Source: Salisapilia sapeloensis (lineage: Eukaryota > Oomycota > Peronosporomycetes > Peronosporales > Salisapiliaceae). Taken from it: a stretch of 33,284 nucleotides of DNA. The stretch lies in NCBI GenBank assembly GCA_023334545.1, contig JAADVB010000211.1:1-33284 (forward strand). The letters are read 5' to 3'. Below the pieces are notes generated by a model. That model had not been told where the DNA came from and searched no databases. It was given only the letters and a program-made list of their open reading frames with translations. Shown here in pieces: positions 1 through 10,308 of the stretch. The first letter of the stretch is position 1. Every line of letters starts with the position of its first letter. A program made the translations under genes and the position numbers.

Positions 1-233
1 CTGGCCGTATAATCTGCATAGCACAGTGCTCGACTGCCAAAGGGACTCTCGAAGAGCGTGTTCTTGCCAATGACACTCTCTCGCACGAGGTCGAGGGTCT
101 CGATTGACTTGCTCACTTGCACGTTGTTCTCGTCATCGGACTGATATTGCCTAGTAGTACCAGCAGTGGGAGATGTCAAATCATCATCTAATTCGTCGAC
201 AAAGAGCCGCTGTGTGCCGTCTTCCGTTGCCAT
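1..233 (-). CDS. Class-V aminotransferase-like PLP protein, N-terminal part (truncated by window)
   Basis: The minus strand opens with ATG at 233 and stays open to the window edge (77 codons). The first 40 or so residues are acidic and look disordered. They are followed by a segment reading SIETLDLVRESVIGKNTLF and then CYADYTA. In class-V (cysteine-desulfurase fold) aminotransferases, a 'YADYTASG'-type motif lies near the N-terminus, in the part that starts the PLP fold; the match is by recognition only. The catalytic lysine lies outside the window, so the reaction cannot be assigned. The gene is head-to-head with the PH/RCC1 gene that starts at 591. Family assignment is moderate; the open frame and start are well supported. 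Confidence 0.6.
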   Translation of the reverse strand, partial: MATEDGTQRLFVDELDDDLTSPTAGTTRQYQSDDENNVQVSKSIETLDLVRESVIGKNTLFESPFGSRALCYADYTA

Positions 234-590
234 AGCTCTACTCAGATTCTTGGTCCAACGTTTGTGCACCAGCAACGAATCGTTGTCGCTTGAACACAAG
301 AATCAAGTCAACTTTCCAAATCAAGTTGTAGGAAGGTTGTTGCTGGAGCATTGCGTTGAGCTACTCTTGATACGGTATAGCGCTACTACCGCTGGCTGTG
401 CGTCTCATATAAACGTAGCACAAGCGTACAATCTGATCGTGCTTTTACCGAGGGAGTCGAAATCTTAGAACGTATACTTTAATTAAGATAGCTTCCGTTA
501 TAGACGGACGTACTTGGCAGTAATTGTTGTCCGACGTGTCCGGTATCGCCGCTGGGTTAGCACAGTAATTCGATTAAGGAACTGATCAAG
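234..590. promoter_or_regulatory. Divergent intergenic region between the aminotransferase-like and PH/RCC1 genes
   Basis: This 357 bp stretch separates two genes that are transcribed away from each other, so it should hold both promoters. An open frame crosses its left half on the plus strand, but it overlaps the start of the minus-strand gene and has no recognisable protein content. I see no clear TATA box or conserved element. Confidence 0.4.
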
Positions 591-3500
591 ATGGACGGGC
601 GGGAGTCTGTGGGCTCTGCAGCAGCAGCAATGACTTCGCTGCGTATCTACGGTACTGTGTGGAAGCGTCAGCCTGGTTTAATGCGTCCATGGCAAGCGAG
701 GTAGGCGAGCGTCTGATTGTAGATATGTCCTTGATCGATGGACTTTAATACGTTTATCAACTCAATAGAGAAGCGATTGTGACGAGCGATGGATTTCTCC
801 AGTACAAGAAGCGTTCAGACAGGTATAACGATAGAGTATCTATCTGTGACGTCCATGTATTGATTTTTATTTGATAGTGCGACTTGGAAGGAAGTCGACC
901 TTGTCAAAGTACTTTGTCATGATCCTACTCGTGTATAGCGATCGCCTAATCATTCTATAATCTTCTCTAGGCTCGTGTTGCGCCGACCATTAAAATGTCT
1001 AATGGCAGTTATTACTTTGAAATCTTCGGTGCCAAAGTCTCGTTTGCGATCGGATTGAGTACCAGTGAGCAAGCAAAGGAATGGCTGAATTGTATTATGG
1101 ATGTGGCTGATGAGAATGCTGGTGGCAGACGTGCTTGGGTCGCCAATCTACGTCGTATGCTGGCACTCTCGCTTCGTGAACGCAAGAAGCTTGTTCCTGC
1201 AATGGATCGAGACTGGTCTCGCGAATGGAACTACTGTCTAATGTCGTTCCAGAAAAAGAGTGAGTCGTTCAGCACTCGTAAGCGTCGATTAAAGAGGCTC
1301 TATACGATATGGCTGCAGTTCCACTTGTTCACGGAGATGCTAGCAGAGCTCTATATATCATCCATCCAACGTAGAAGCAAGTCTGAATCCGTTAGTCAGG
1401 CGTCTCGATGGAAAGATACGAGCACAGTCGATAGTGACTCTTCCTTCCGTCCGTATTGGGAAGACGATTGGTTTGAAGTCTCACCTTCAAATTCCACAAA
1501 GTCAGGTAAAATGCACGCTGTAAAGCTGGATGATGTCGATGTCCTTCGGTTTCCGACGATCCGCCTCGAGTATGCTTCCAAGTCCTGGCGTGGACATAAG
1601 CGACTGGAGGAAGAGAGTAGTCGCATGGCTCAATTTCGTGCCACTCTAGAGCTTTTTATTTCTCGTTTTGAACTAAAAGGAGATGTCATGGATAGCTTAC
1701 CGATATTTCCGCTCGTTGCGTCGTTCGAGATGAGAAGCGTGCGTGTTGTGGCGACAGCGCAGCCTTCAAAGGAAAATGCTGACATTGGCCTAATTGATCG
1801 ACGAGATTCAGCCGAGCTCTCTCGACAGTTAAAGCGAATAGGTGCGTTGGATGCATTCCCGTTCAAGGATTTACCACTTCTCTACGTTCGCAAAGTTCCT
1901 GGTACATCCGACCGGACGTTTGTGAAGGTTGCATCCAAGTATGACGACGTCCTTGCTTCGTCGTTACGTAGTCCTCAAGTGCATGGAGTCTTGATTCGTA
2001 ATGTAAAAGGAGAGCAGCCACTTCAGTTATTAAGTCAGCAAGACGTACAGGATATGGTTGGATCTATTACACCGCAATGGATCTCATATCTGGATTTGTA
2101 CTGTTATAAATTAGACAACAACCCACAGGATACTTCTCGTTCGATCAACAAGCTAGCGACCAATTTCCTTAAACAAGCAGGTGGAGAGACGATCACTTGT
2201 GACGTGATCATTGCAGTCGATCCGGATAACTCGAGCTTACCATTGCACTTGAAAGAAGGCTTTATCAAGTCTTGTGAAATCGACATTTATCCTCACGTAC
2301 GACGTGTCCAAGAGCTTCGGAAAGCAACTTCCTTGCGCGTATCCAGACAATTGTCCTCTCAGCGATCCAAGAGCAATGTGAATTATGCTCATGTACTTGC
2401 AGACGAGAGTGAGCATTCACTGAAAACCATGTTCCGTCAACATGTGGAGGCAGTGGCGTCAAGGCTAGTGACGATTGGTGATGCGCCACGCGAAACAGAG
2501 CAAAATCAGGTGAACGGCCGGACACGAGTGCAGTCGCTCAAGTCTGGAGACACAGATTCTAGGCCGTCCAATAGGTCGAATACGTCCTATTCGAATGCAA
2601 GTACACAATCGTTCCGTTTACGCGGACGACGCTCGTCTGTTGCTGCTGCTGCGAGTGCGATCGGTGGACAGGAGAACTTTGGATTGTACGTAAACGACTC
2701 GATTCACTTGAAGCAGGTGCTTCGACAAGCAGGTGTGTCGACTCGGTTCTTGCCGATGGTCTTCCAGAGCTTGGATGGCAGTCGACAGCCAGGGATGCAA
2801 GTCTTAGTGGCGAGTGAGATCGTTGCTAGACTTGCCAAGACGCTTTTTAAGAGCAACATACTGGCTGGATGGGCGTCAGGTACGCGATGGAGGAAGCGAA
2901 AGCCAGCGCTTATACGTCTTCTCGACTCGATCATCCATGGTCTATTCCATCTGGAGGAGGCATGTACCATTCAAGAGTGTACAGGAGATCAATTCTGGCA
3001 GGTCGGCGCTCCTATCTGGCTATCCCTCGGTCCGTTTGCTAGTCATTTGTCCTTTTATAACGAGTTAGACAGCTTTGGAGGCGTAGAAGCTTTGAAAGAA
3101 TATCGCAAAGTGCTACGTCGTAGTCCCGAAACGCTCTTGACAAGCCTCTTAAACGCCTTTGACGCACGATTAACCAACACCATGCTTCCACCGGTGGGTG
3201 AGACAGCATACAAGACGATGCCATTTCTACGATCTACCAAAGACATCACGTTCCTGCATGCTCAGACGGATGCCAAGTTCGAGTTAGTCGTCCACCATGA
3301 TGTGTTGTGGAGTCACCTTCAATTCTTCCGTCTCCAGTTTGAGTCTCTCAAGGTCGAAAGTGAGGGTAAAGATGTATACGTCGAAGCAAGCGAGGACTTG
3401 TCTTCCTATCTATCTTTCCTCTCAGGTGTCTCCTTACGTCTCAAGCATACGCTTGGCATTGTCGATCCGACTCGACTAGAACAAGCTGTGACGGCGTGGG

Positions 3501-5616
3501 AAGACGTGTACGGCCTTCGCGCGAGACTTCTCGAAGGTTTGCACGCTGCTACCTTATCTGATAGTCGCTCGCCACTTGTGGAAAAAGTATGTCAACAGGC
3601 ACGAGCTTCAATCACGAATAGTAATGCCCTCTTCCCTGTTGAGTATCGCATCGCCCTAGCGGCACTAGAAGCATTGAATACGGACGACATTCGCACTTCC
3701 TCCATGTTCGTATGGAGCGAAGTGTTTGCGTGGCTTCGATACTACTATCGTCCTGCCATTGCCTCCCAATTCTTACAAGGTTCATCGTCTCATCCTGTCT
3801 ATGCAGTCTTGTACCTCATGATGTCTAGTCCCGAGATGGATGAGGAAGTCGCTGGACATGCTGTCTTAAGCGCCTCGACGCTTCTTAAAACCAAGCTAAG
3901 AAGGAAGCAGCTACTTGGGCGATGGATGGACGTGATAGCTAGTATTGACGCTCACTGCAAGCAGATGCTGTCGAAGATTGACGGTGGTAAAGCAGTGGTT
4001 GCAGCAGCAGCCATGGCGTCAGTGTCCGAGTCGCAGAACTCGAGGTCGTTACCTGTGCGAGGGATGACGCGATCGAAAGGATCGAATCGACGGAGCTACT
4101 TTGAACAGCTAAAGCAGGGTAACGAGACGCAGGAACGATTGTCTCAAGAGACGATGATTGCCGCGACATCGCAGTCGTGTCGAGAAGACTTGCTCTGGTT
4201 CATCGAATGCCTCTTCCTGCCGACAGCGAACAACACGACGTGGAAACTTCCTGCTCAGTCGTTCTTCATGTCACCACCACAGCAAGCATCTACTGCCTTG
4301 AATGCATCCGGCGTGGCGGTCATGTGGGGCCAGCCACTCGGTCTATCGCTAGATCAGGAAGCGCAATTGGTAGAAGCCGATGCATCCGAAGTCCAGCAGC
4401 TTGCTGCGAGACCTAACGAAGATGGAGCTGACATCAAGTTGATCGGTCTGCCTTTTACGCCGCTACGTCGTGTAGCCTACGTCTCGTGCGGATATCGACA
4501 CACTGCGCTTATTACGGAAGGAGATCGGATGCTCTACACGTTTGGACACGGTGAATGCGGTCGGCTCGGTCACGGGAACGAAGAGAACTTAGATAAACCA
4601 GCACCGGTCGAGTACTTTGCTAGCCTCATGGAGTCACTTGGTGTCGAGAATGCTGGTGTAAAGACCGTATCGTGCGGTCGAGAGCACACGATGGTGGTGC
4701 TGCGTAATGGAAATATGTATGGCTTTGGATGGGCCGAGGCAGGTCGACTAGGTACTGGCAGGGAAGGAAGTGCGTTGCATCCAGTGCATGTTCGTAGTCT
4801 TGAGGCACAAGTTCAGGATGTTACATGTGGTCGCGAACATTCTATCGCATTGACAAAGCTCGGTCAGGTCTTTGCATTTGGTTCTGGCTTTGGTGGGAGG
4901 CTTGGTATAGGTTCTGAAGACGATGTGCTGGTGCCTACGCAAGTCGTAGGGTTGGACAGCCACATCATTGTACGAGTAGATGCAGGAGAGTGTCACTCGG
5001 CTGCTTTAGATGATAAAGGCACCATCTTTACGTGGGGCTTTGGGAGCTCTGGTGCGTTAGGAAGTGGATCTCAGGATAATGCGTTGACGCCACAACGGGT
5101 GGAAGGACCTTGGCTGCATGAATTTAATGAATACGGGAGACCGCTGAGACCGGTGGATGTGGCGTGCGGTGGATATCACACACTTGCGTTGACAGAAGAC
5201 GGACGTGTGTACGGTTGGGGCGACGCTGCAGCAGGTCAATTAGGTGAAGAGTTGATGATCGAACCAGAATTGATCATCACGTCTCCACAGAGAGTGTATC
5301 TTCGATCGGAAAATAACTCGATGAACAACGATCCGATGGTCGTTGTGCGTCGAATCGCATGTGGGCTCTTCACGTCGGCTGTGTGTGGTGACGATGGCAA
5401 GCTGTATGCTTGGGGATACCCACCGGCAGGCAATGGTGCAAAGTTGAATGGAGAGGACGCTAGTACGACGATCGTGCCAGCACTAGAAGACTTTGTGATC
5501 GATCAAGTCGCTTGTGGTGCGTATATTTTCTATCTGATGGTATACTATAGCTTATGCTTTTGGATGTAGGTGCTTATCATATTGTCGCTTTAACTGCGTC
5601 GATGGAGTGTGAATGA
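591..5616 (+). CDS. Large PH-domain and RCC1-repeat protein (five exons, 1595 aa)
   Basis: Exons are 591-700, 769-822, 878-908, 971-5516 and 5570-5616; every junction is GT-AG and the phases add up to 1596 codons including the stop. The three small 5' exons encode a PH-like start: TVWKRQPGLMRPWQAR, then SDGFLQYKKRSDS, then TWKEVDLVKV. The long middle (about residues 100-1180) has no domain I recognise; it holds serine-rich linkers and alanine runs. From about residue 1180 to the end there are RCC1-type propeller blades with repeated 'VSCGxxHT..L' and 'YxFGxGxxGRLGxG' signatures. The last blade is completed only by the final mini-exon (GAYHIVALTASMECE). RCC1 propellers can act as GEFs or protein-interaction platforms and PH domains bind phosphoinositides or proteins, so a membrane or signalling scaffold is an inference. 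A downstream start at 630 or 995 is possible, but the spliced N-terminus is convincing. Confidence 0.85.
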
Positions 5617-5889
5617 GTTAGAGATAGGTGTCTTTGATGCGGTCGCAAGCGTCAATGGCATCAAGTATATGCATTAAATACATTCAACACAAATGAAATG
5701 CATGAGTAGATACTTTGGATGCAGATTTTTATCAGCTTATATAAATATTTGTAGGTTTTATTTGATAGACTTTACTACGTCTACCACAATGCATCCGATT
5801 TAGAATGAGCTAGTCTATTTATATCCTTGTAAGTAGTTTTATACAAGCATCAGCACATCAAGTACTAAATCAAGTAGACGTGGAGTAAA

Positions 5890-7053
5890 ATGGTGGCTGC
5901 TGAAGACTCTCGTGAGATTGAAGAAAGGATTGATGCTACAGAAGGTCACAGCTGTATAACGATGGCTGTCGAGTACCAGCGAGGTCTATTTTCACCTACC
6001 GAAATAAATCAAATTCAGCGACAGCGAGAAGTTGCCCAACAAGCGCAAAGTTTGGAAACAATGCTACGGACTGTCGTTTACACAGCAATTGCCAAAGCAT
6101 GTCTTTACGCGTGGAGTGTGGTTGTCAGTCTAGCATCTTTGACTTTATTCATCATCGGGTTCTACTTTATGATCCAAAAGGAACTGACTATCATGGCACC
6201 GCCATGGGCGTACTACTTGACAGTATTTATCTCACCAGGTATCACCATGACTTCTCTTCTCTGCATCTGTGGTCTCAATCGGCATCGACAATGTGTCATT
6301 GACGGAAAGCGGAACGACTATCTATACTTGGTACATTCATTTAAATATCATTGTCTATGTTGGACGTAGAGCTCACCATGACGATTCTCATAGTTTACTG
6401 GGATTGGTGGTGCGTTAGCATTATTTATGGTTATTGGAGGGGTCTTAGCTGTCCAGTATCATTTGTGGTCAAGCCGAGCGAGTCGATCTGAATTGAAACT
6501 TAAAGATGTGTCGTCTTTCGAGATGGACGTGGTCAAGAACTTAGTAGACTTCACTAGAAACCAAGCCTCGGCGTGGACAAATCTGCAGGATGAGTATATT
6601 TGCTGTGGTTACTACAACGTAGAAAAAGTGGCAGCAAATAGCTCATTGACAGAGCCTGAAAGTGAGTTATTAGAGTCGTTACTGGTATTGGACAGTGCTC
6701 ATGGAAGCTTTTGCTCTACAAAGGAAAGAGATTGTAGCTTTTGGAATGGAAATGTATGTCCACACTTCGGGTACGCATGGTGTAGAAGAGCCCTTTTGGA
6801 TGAAATTACGCAAGGCTATAAAGTTGTTGCAGCCTGTGCATGGGTCGTGGCGCTTTCTCAGATAATTGCAATAGCACTGACAATCTACGTCGTTAAGCAT
6901 GATATCCCTCCGGCAAATAATCGTTCTTACGAGCAGCCTCTAGCAGATATTTGCTTGGCACCTGTGCGCTCTCCAAGACAACAACAGGATACACTTCTTG
7001 AAAATACGTTGAGTGATATTCGGCATATTTTAAAAGGTGAAACGGACTCGTAG
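5890..7053 (+). CDS. Tetraspanin-like four-pass membrane protein (366 aa)
   Basis: Two exons, 5890-6330 and 6394-7053, are joined in phase 0 across a 63 bp intron (gtacat...catag). The cytoplasmic N-terminus is about 70 aa. Hydrophobic segments lie at about residues 73-95, 103-130 and 148-166, and near the C-terminus (AACAWVVALSQIIAIALTIYVV split at its edges), which gives four membrane passes. The large loop between TM3 and TM4 contains the tetraspanin hallmark CCG (in EYICCGYYNV) and four more cysteines (FCSTKERDC, NVC, AWC) that could form the usual disulfides. Tetraspanins organise membrane microdomains and partner proteins. The N-terminal tail is longer than usual for the family. The stop lies only 43 bp before the next ATG; see the fusion finding. 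Confidence 0.8.
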
Positions 7054-7096
7054 ACGTAGAGACGGCTATTTAAGCTTTATTGTAGCAACAACTGAA

Positions 7097-9355
7097 ATGG
7101 TAGGACTTTCGTCTAACCATACTAGACGCAGGTCGACATTTTCGTCACAACTAGCTCAAAACAAGGGAAGAGTAAACTACAAGAAGAATCGAGATCTCCC
7201 ACTTGAAACTTTTCGTGGTTTATCTGTACAAGAAACATCTATACCTCTTCCATCGTTCTTAGGGAAGGACGTAGCAGAGAGCTGTCGCACAGTTTCGACT
7301 CTTACCAGCTATCTAAAAAGAGAGCTGGAAGCAGTGAAGCCGATAGCGTGGGGGTATAACAACACTGATGGAGCTCTTGGATTGTACAAGACAGTGACGA
7401 CTTCGCCTGCTATTTCGATACCTCTATTTAAGCGGCAAATTCTACGCAGCATCTCTGCTGGTGAACGGCTTAGTCTCTTTCTAATAGGTATTCCAGTAGG
7501 CCAAATGCATTGTATTTGATCTTAATGTACTTGCTGCTTGCAGAGGATGGCAATGTATTTCAGAGTGGGCGACTATTTCCGTCTCAAGATGGGCATATTA
7601 TGTGGAAACCTAGCAAAGTACCATTGATGAACGAACCACCCGTACGCATTGTTTCCATTGAAGCAGGACACTTTGCTGCTTTTACTGTTGATGGTATGGC
7701 ATGATTATCTAGCTGAATTATCTACTCTACGATATAGTTTCGAATAATTCCTGGTTTTACTCGTAGAGAATGGGCATGTTTACTCCTGGGGAGTCGATTA
7801 CTTTGGGCAGTTGGGCCATTGTAACGATCTTGAAGAAGAAGAAGCAGCAGAGGAAGTTGATGAATTGGAAGCAGAGGATGTGAAAGGTGATAGTTTAGAC
7901 TCGTCTTTATATGAATCAAAGGAGTGTCCAGTGGAAAAGATAGATGATGAAAATCAAGAAGAAATTCCTGCACCACAATTGCGAACAGATAAATTACCTC
8001 AGCGGATAGAAAGTTTATGCGATATTAAAGTTATCAATGTTTTTGCAGGAAACCACTTCGCAATAGCAGTTTCCAGCACAGGATTTCTTTATTCGTGGGG
8101 TAGAGGAATTGAAGGTCAGCTTGGCCACGGCGAATTCGCGTCCAGCTCCACACCAACAGCTATCACAGCCTTGTTTGATTACGTTCCCCTTCATATTTCG
8201 GCAGGAGACTATCACGTTGTTGCAATTTTCCGGAAGCGACATGCAGACTTTATCGATGGGCCGAACTCAGTATTTACATGGGGAGAATCGAGTCATGGAA
8301 GGCTGGGTTTAGGAGAAACCTCACCACAGTCATTACCACAAGAAGCACTATTCTTTCAAGGGTTACAACCAACAAAAGTTGCAGCAGGATCCGACCATAC
8401 TTTGGTATTGTGCACTGCAGGAGCAGAATCTTATGTATACGCATTTGGTGGGAATGAGGAAGGACAGTTGGGAATAGCATCGACGGATAGTATTGTTTAT
8501 ATGCCACATCTAATACATGAACTGTCAGCGGTTCACGTAGCTTCCATTGGAGCAGGGTCAAGATACTCATGTGCTCTCTCAGGTATGCACAACAGTTTTA
8601 TTTAAATTGAATTTGTTTTGTGTCACACAATAAACTACGACTTATGTTTGCTATTCGATTGCTTAGCTGACGGACAGGTTTATGTATGGGGCGATGGGAT
8701 GTATAGCAAGGCAGGAAGTGATACGATAGAAGCAAATTATGTACCACGAACTCTGGACTCGTGGACCAAGCACAACATCACCCAACTATCGATCGGAAAG
8801 CATCATGCCCTGGGTCTATTTCGTGCTGGTAAGCTGGATATAATCTTAAAAGATGGATAAATACCCACACACAATGCTAATTGTGAACACAGGAGCAAAT
8901 ATGGATCGATGGAGAGATGTTTCCATGGGAGCTGTTACTCCATACTTGGATATGAGCGACCAAGTGCATACTGGTATGTCTTAGATTTCACTCAAATGAG
9001 CTTTATCTTCTTTTATGTAGCTAATTTTAATCTCTTCGCTCTACTAGTAGTTTGCTTTTGTGAGGCAGTTAACTCGGCATCCAAAGAAATGTATCAGATA
9101 TATGTCAAGTGTGATACATGTGAAATGGAGCCTATTTGTCGTCTTTGCCAGAGACGATGCCATGCAAACCATGTTTTAAGACCATCTGAAGTCAATGGAT
9201 TTGAACTAAACTGTGCTTGTGGGACCAGCACGAAGTCAAACTTTAACTATCAAGTAGGAAATGGATTAAAAGAGGCAAGAACGAAATTCAACAAAGGTTG
9301 TTTCTATCGAAGAAGATTTCAAGCATCAATAGTCGAAGAGGAGAAGGAAGATTGA
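7097..9355 (+). CDS. RCC1-repeat protein with C-terminal UBR-type zinc box (six exons, about 634 aa)
   Basis: Exons are 7097-7487, 7544-7693, 7767-8582, 8667-8828, 8893-8973 and 9051-9355; all introns are GT-AG and phases sum to 635 codons including the stop. RCC1 blades run through exons 1 to 5, for example IAWGYNNTDGALGL, HVYSWGVDYFGQLGH, FLYSWGRGIEGQLGHG, VFTWGESSHGRLGLG, YVYAFGGNEEGQLG and QVYVWGDGMYSKAG. An acidic insert (EEEEAAEEVDELEAED) interrupts one blade. The last exon carries C-F-C, K-C-D-T-C, I-C-R-L-C, R-R-C-H-A-N-H and C-A-C-G, which is the cysteine/histidine order of a UBR box, the fold that reads N-degrons in UBR ligases and also occurs in other E3 components. No RING or HECT is present, so it may be a substrate adaptor (inference). 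Exon 6 could instead start at 9021, adding 10 residues; I prefer 9051 because a CTAAT branch-like site precedes it. ATG 7097 is the first in-frame methionine. Confidence 0.8.
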
Positions 9356-10308
9356 TATATTAATTAATGTCAAGACATAGCTATTTAACTGACACGGCCC
9401 TCGTGATCATGTACATGGTGCATTGCTTCTTCTACGTTATAACATAATGTTTGGGTAGTTATTAGAGTGCTGTGCAAAAGTTGCTACTTCCATGGGCTAA
9501 CACCCAGACCATTCACAAGTTTTGTAAAATAAAGACTAAGGTTGCAGTACTTCCTATCAAAACTTTTTAAAGATGAGCTACGTGCCTCATACACTTGCTG
9601 TCAACGAGGATGGAAGAAAATAGGCTGCCAACTCTAGTTGCATCAGCATCTTGTTCAGTCAAATACAGCGAGCTGGAGTCTGAATAAGAACTCTTACGCA
9701 CTATCTGTAAACTTCTGCAAAGGAGGTATGACCAGTTTGGTACTCTATCGCACGCTAAGATTGACTACAAGATGCGCTGGTGTATCAGCTATCTTTCCAG
9801 CCGTGTTACATTCTTAACTCTTCGACGCTGGTAGCCAGGAACATCCACTTCAAGAAATATTTATGCTATCATGCCTCTTATTCTCCCTAACGCTGTAAAG
9901 TTAGTACCATATTGGATTACAGCATCGATCAAATCGCTGATACTTTCATAATGTCATCTATAGGTTAACATCTCGCATAAAAGAGATCCATAGTCATTCG
10001 CTTCTTGTATTTATCGTCGCAGCCGGTGCTACTGCCCTGTGTACATTTCCGAGTACTCTTATCACTTCCGATTATTCTTCCATTGTTCAAGGTGTATCCT
10101 GTCGAAGTCTATGGCAAGTTTCTTGTATCATAACTATGTTTTCCTCTTATTCAATTGAGCATTGTCTGTACTTTAGTTCAGATCGTGACATGAAACTTAC
10201 ATACTGATCACAACATAAACTAACGCGTTCAAAATCTTCATATGTGTGCACCCGAAAGATTCAATAGACGACAAGCGACATAAAATAAAGGTTACAAGCT
10301 CAAGAACA
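9356..10308. other. Gap with no firm gene; weak spliced-coding signal
   Basis: No long open frame is present. On the plus strand, frame 9688-9830 can be joined through introns 9831-9904 (CTAAC branch-like site at 9886-9890) and 9964-10022 (ending cgtcgcag) to an open stretch reaching a stop at 10205-10207, about 128 codons with consistent phases. Upstream, an in-frame TAA at 9685 separates this from an ATG at 9610. A competing frame over 9690-9890 reads equally well, so this may be a degraded gene or chance. No protein family is recognised. Confidence 0.2.

Noticed and set aside
7037-7096. Upstream extension of the RCC1-UBR open frame to 7037
   Set aside because: The first codon there is GTG and it overlaps the tetraspanin coding end; ATG 7097 or the fusion splice explain the start better.
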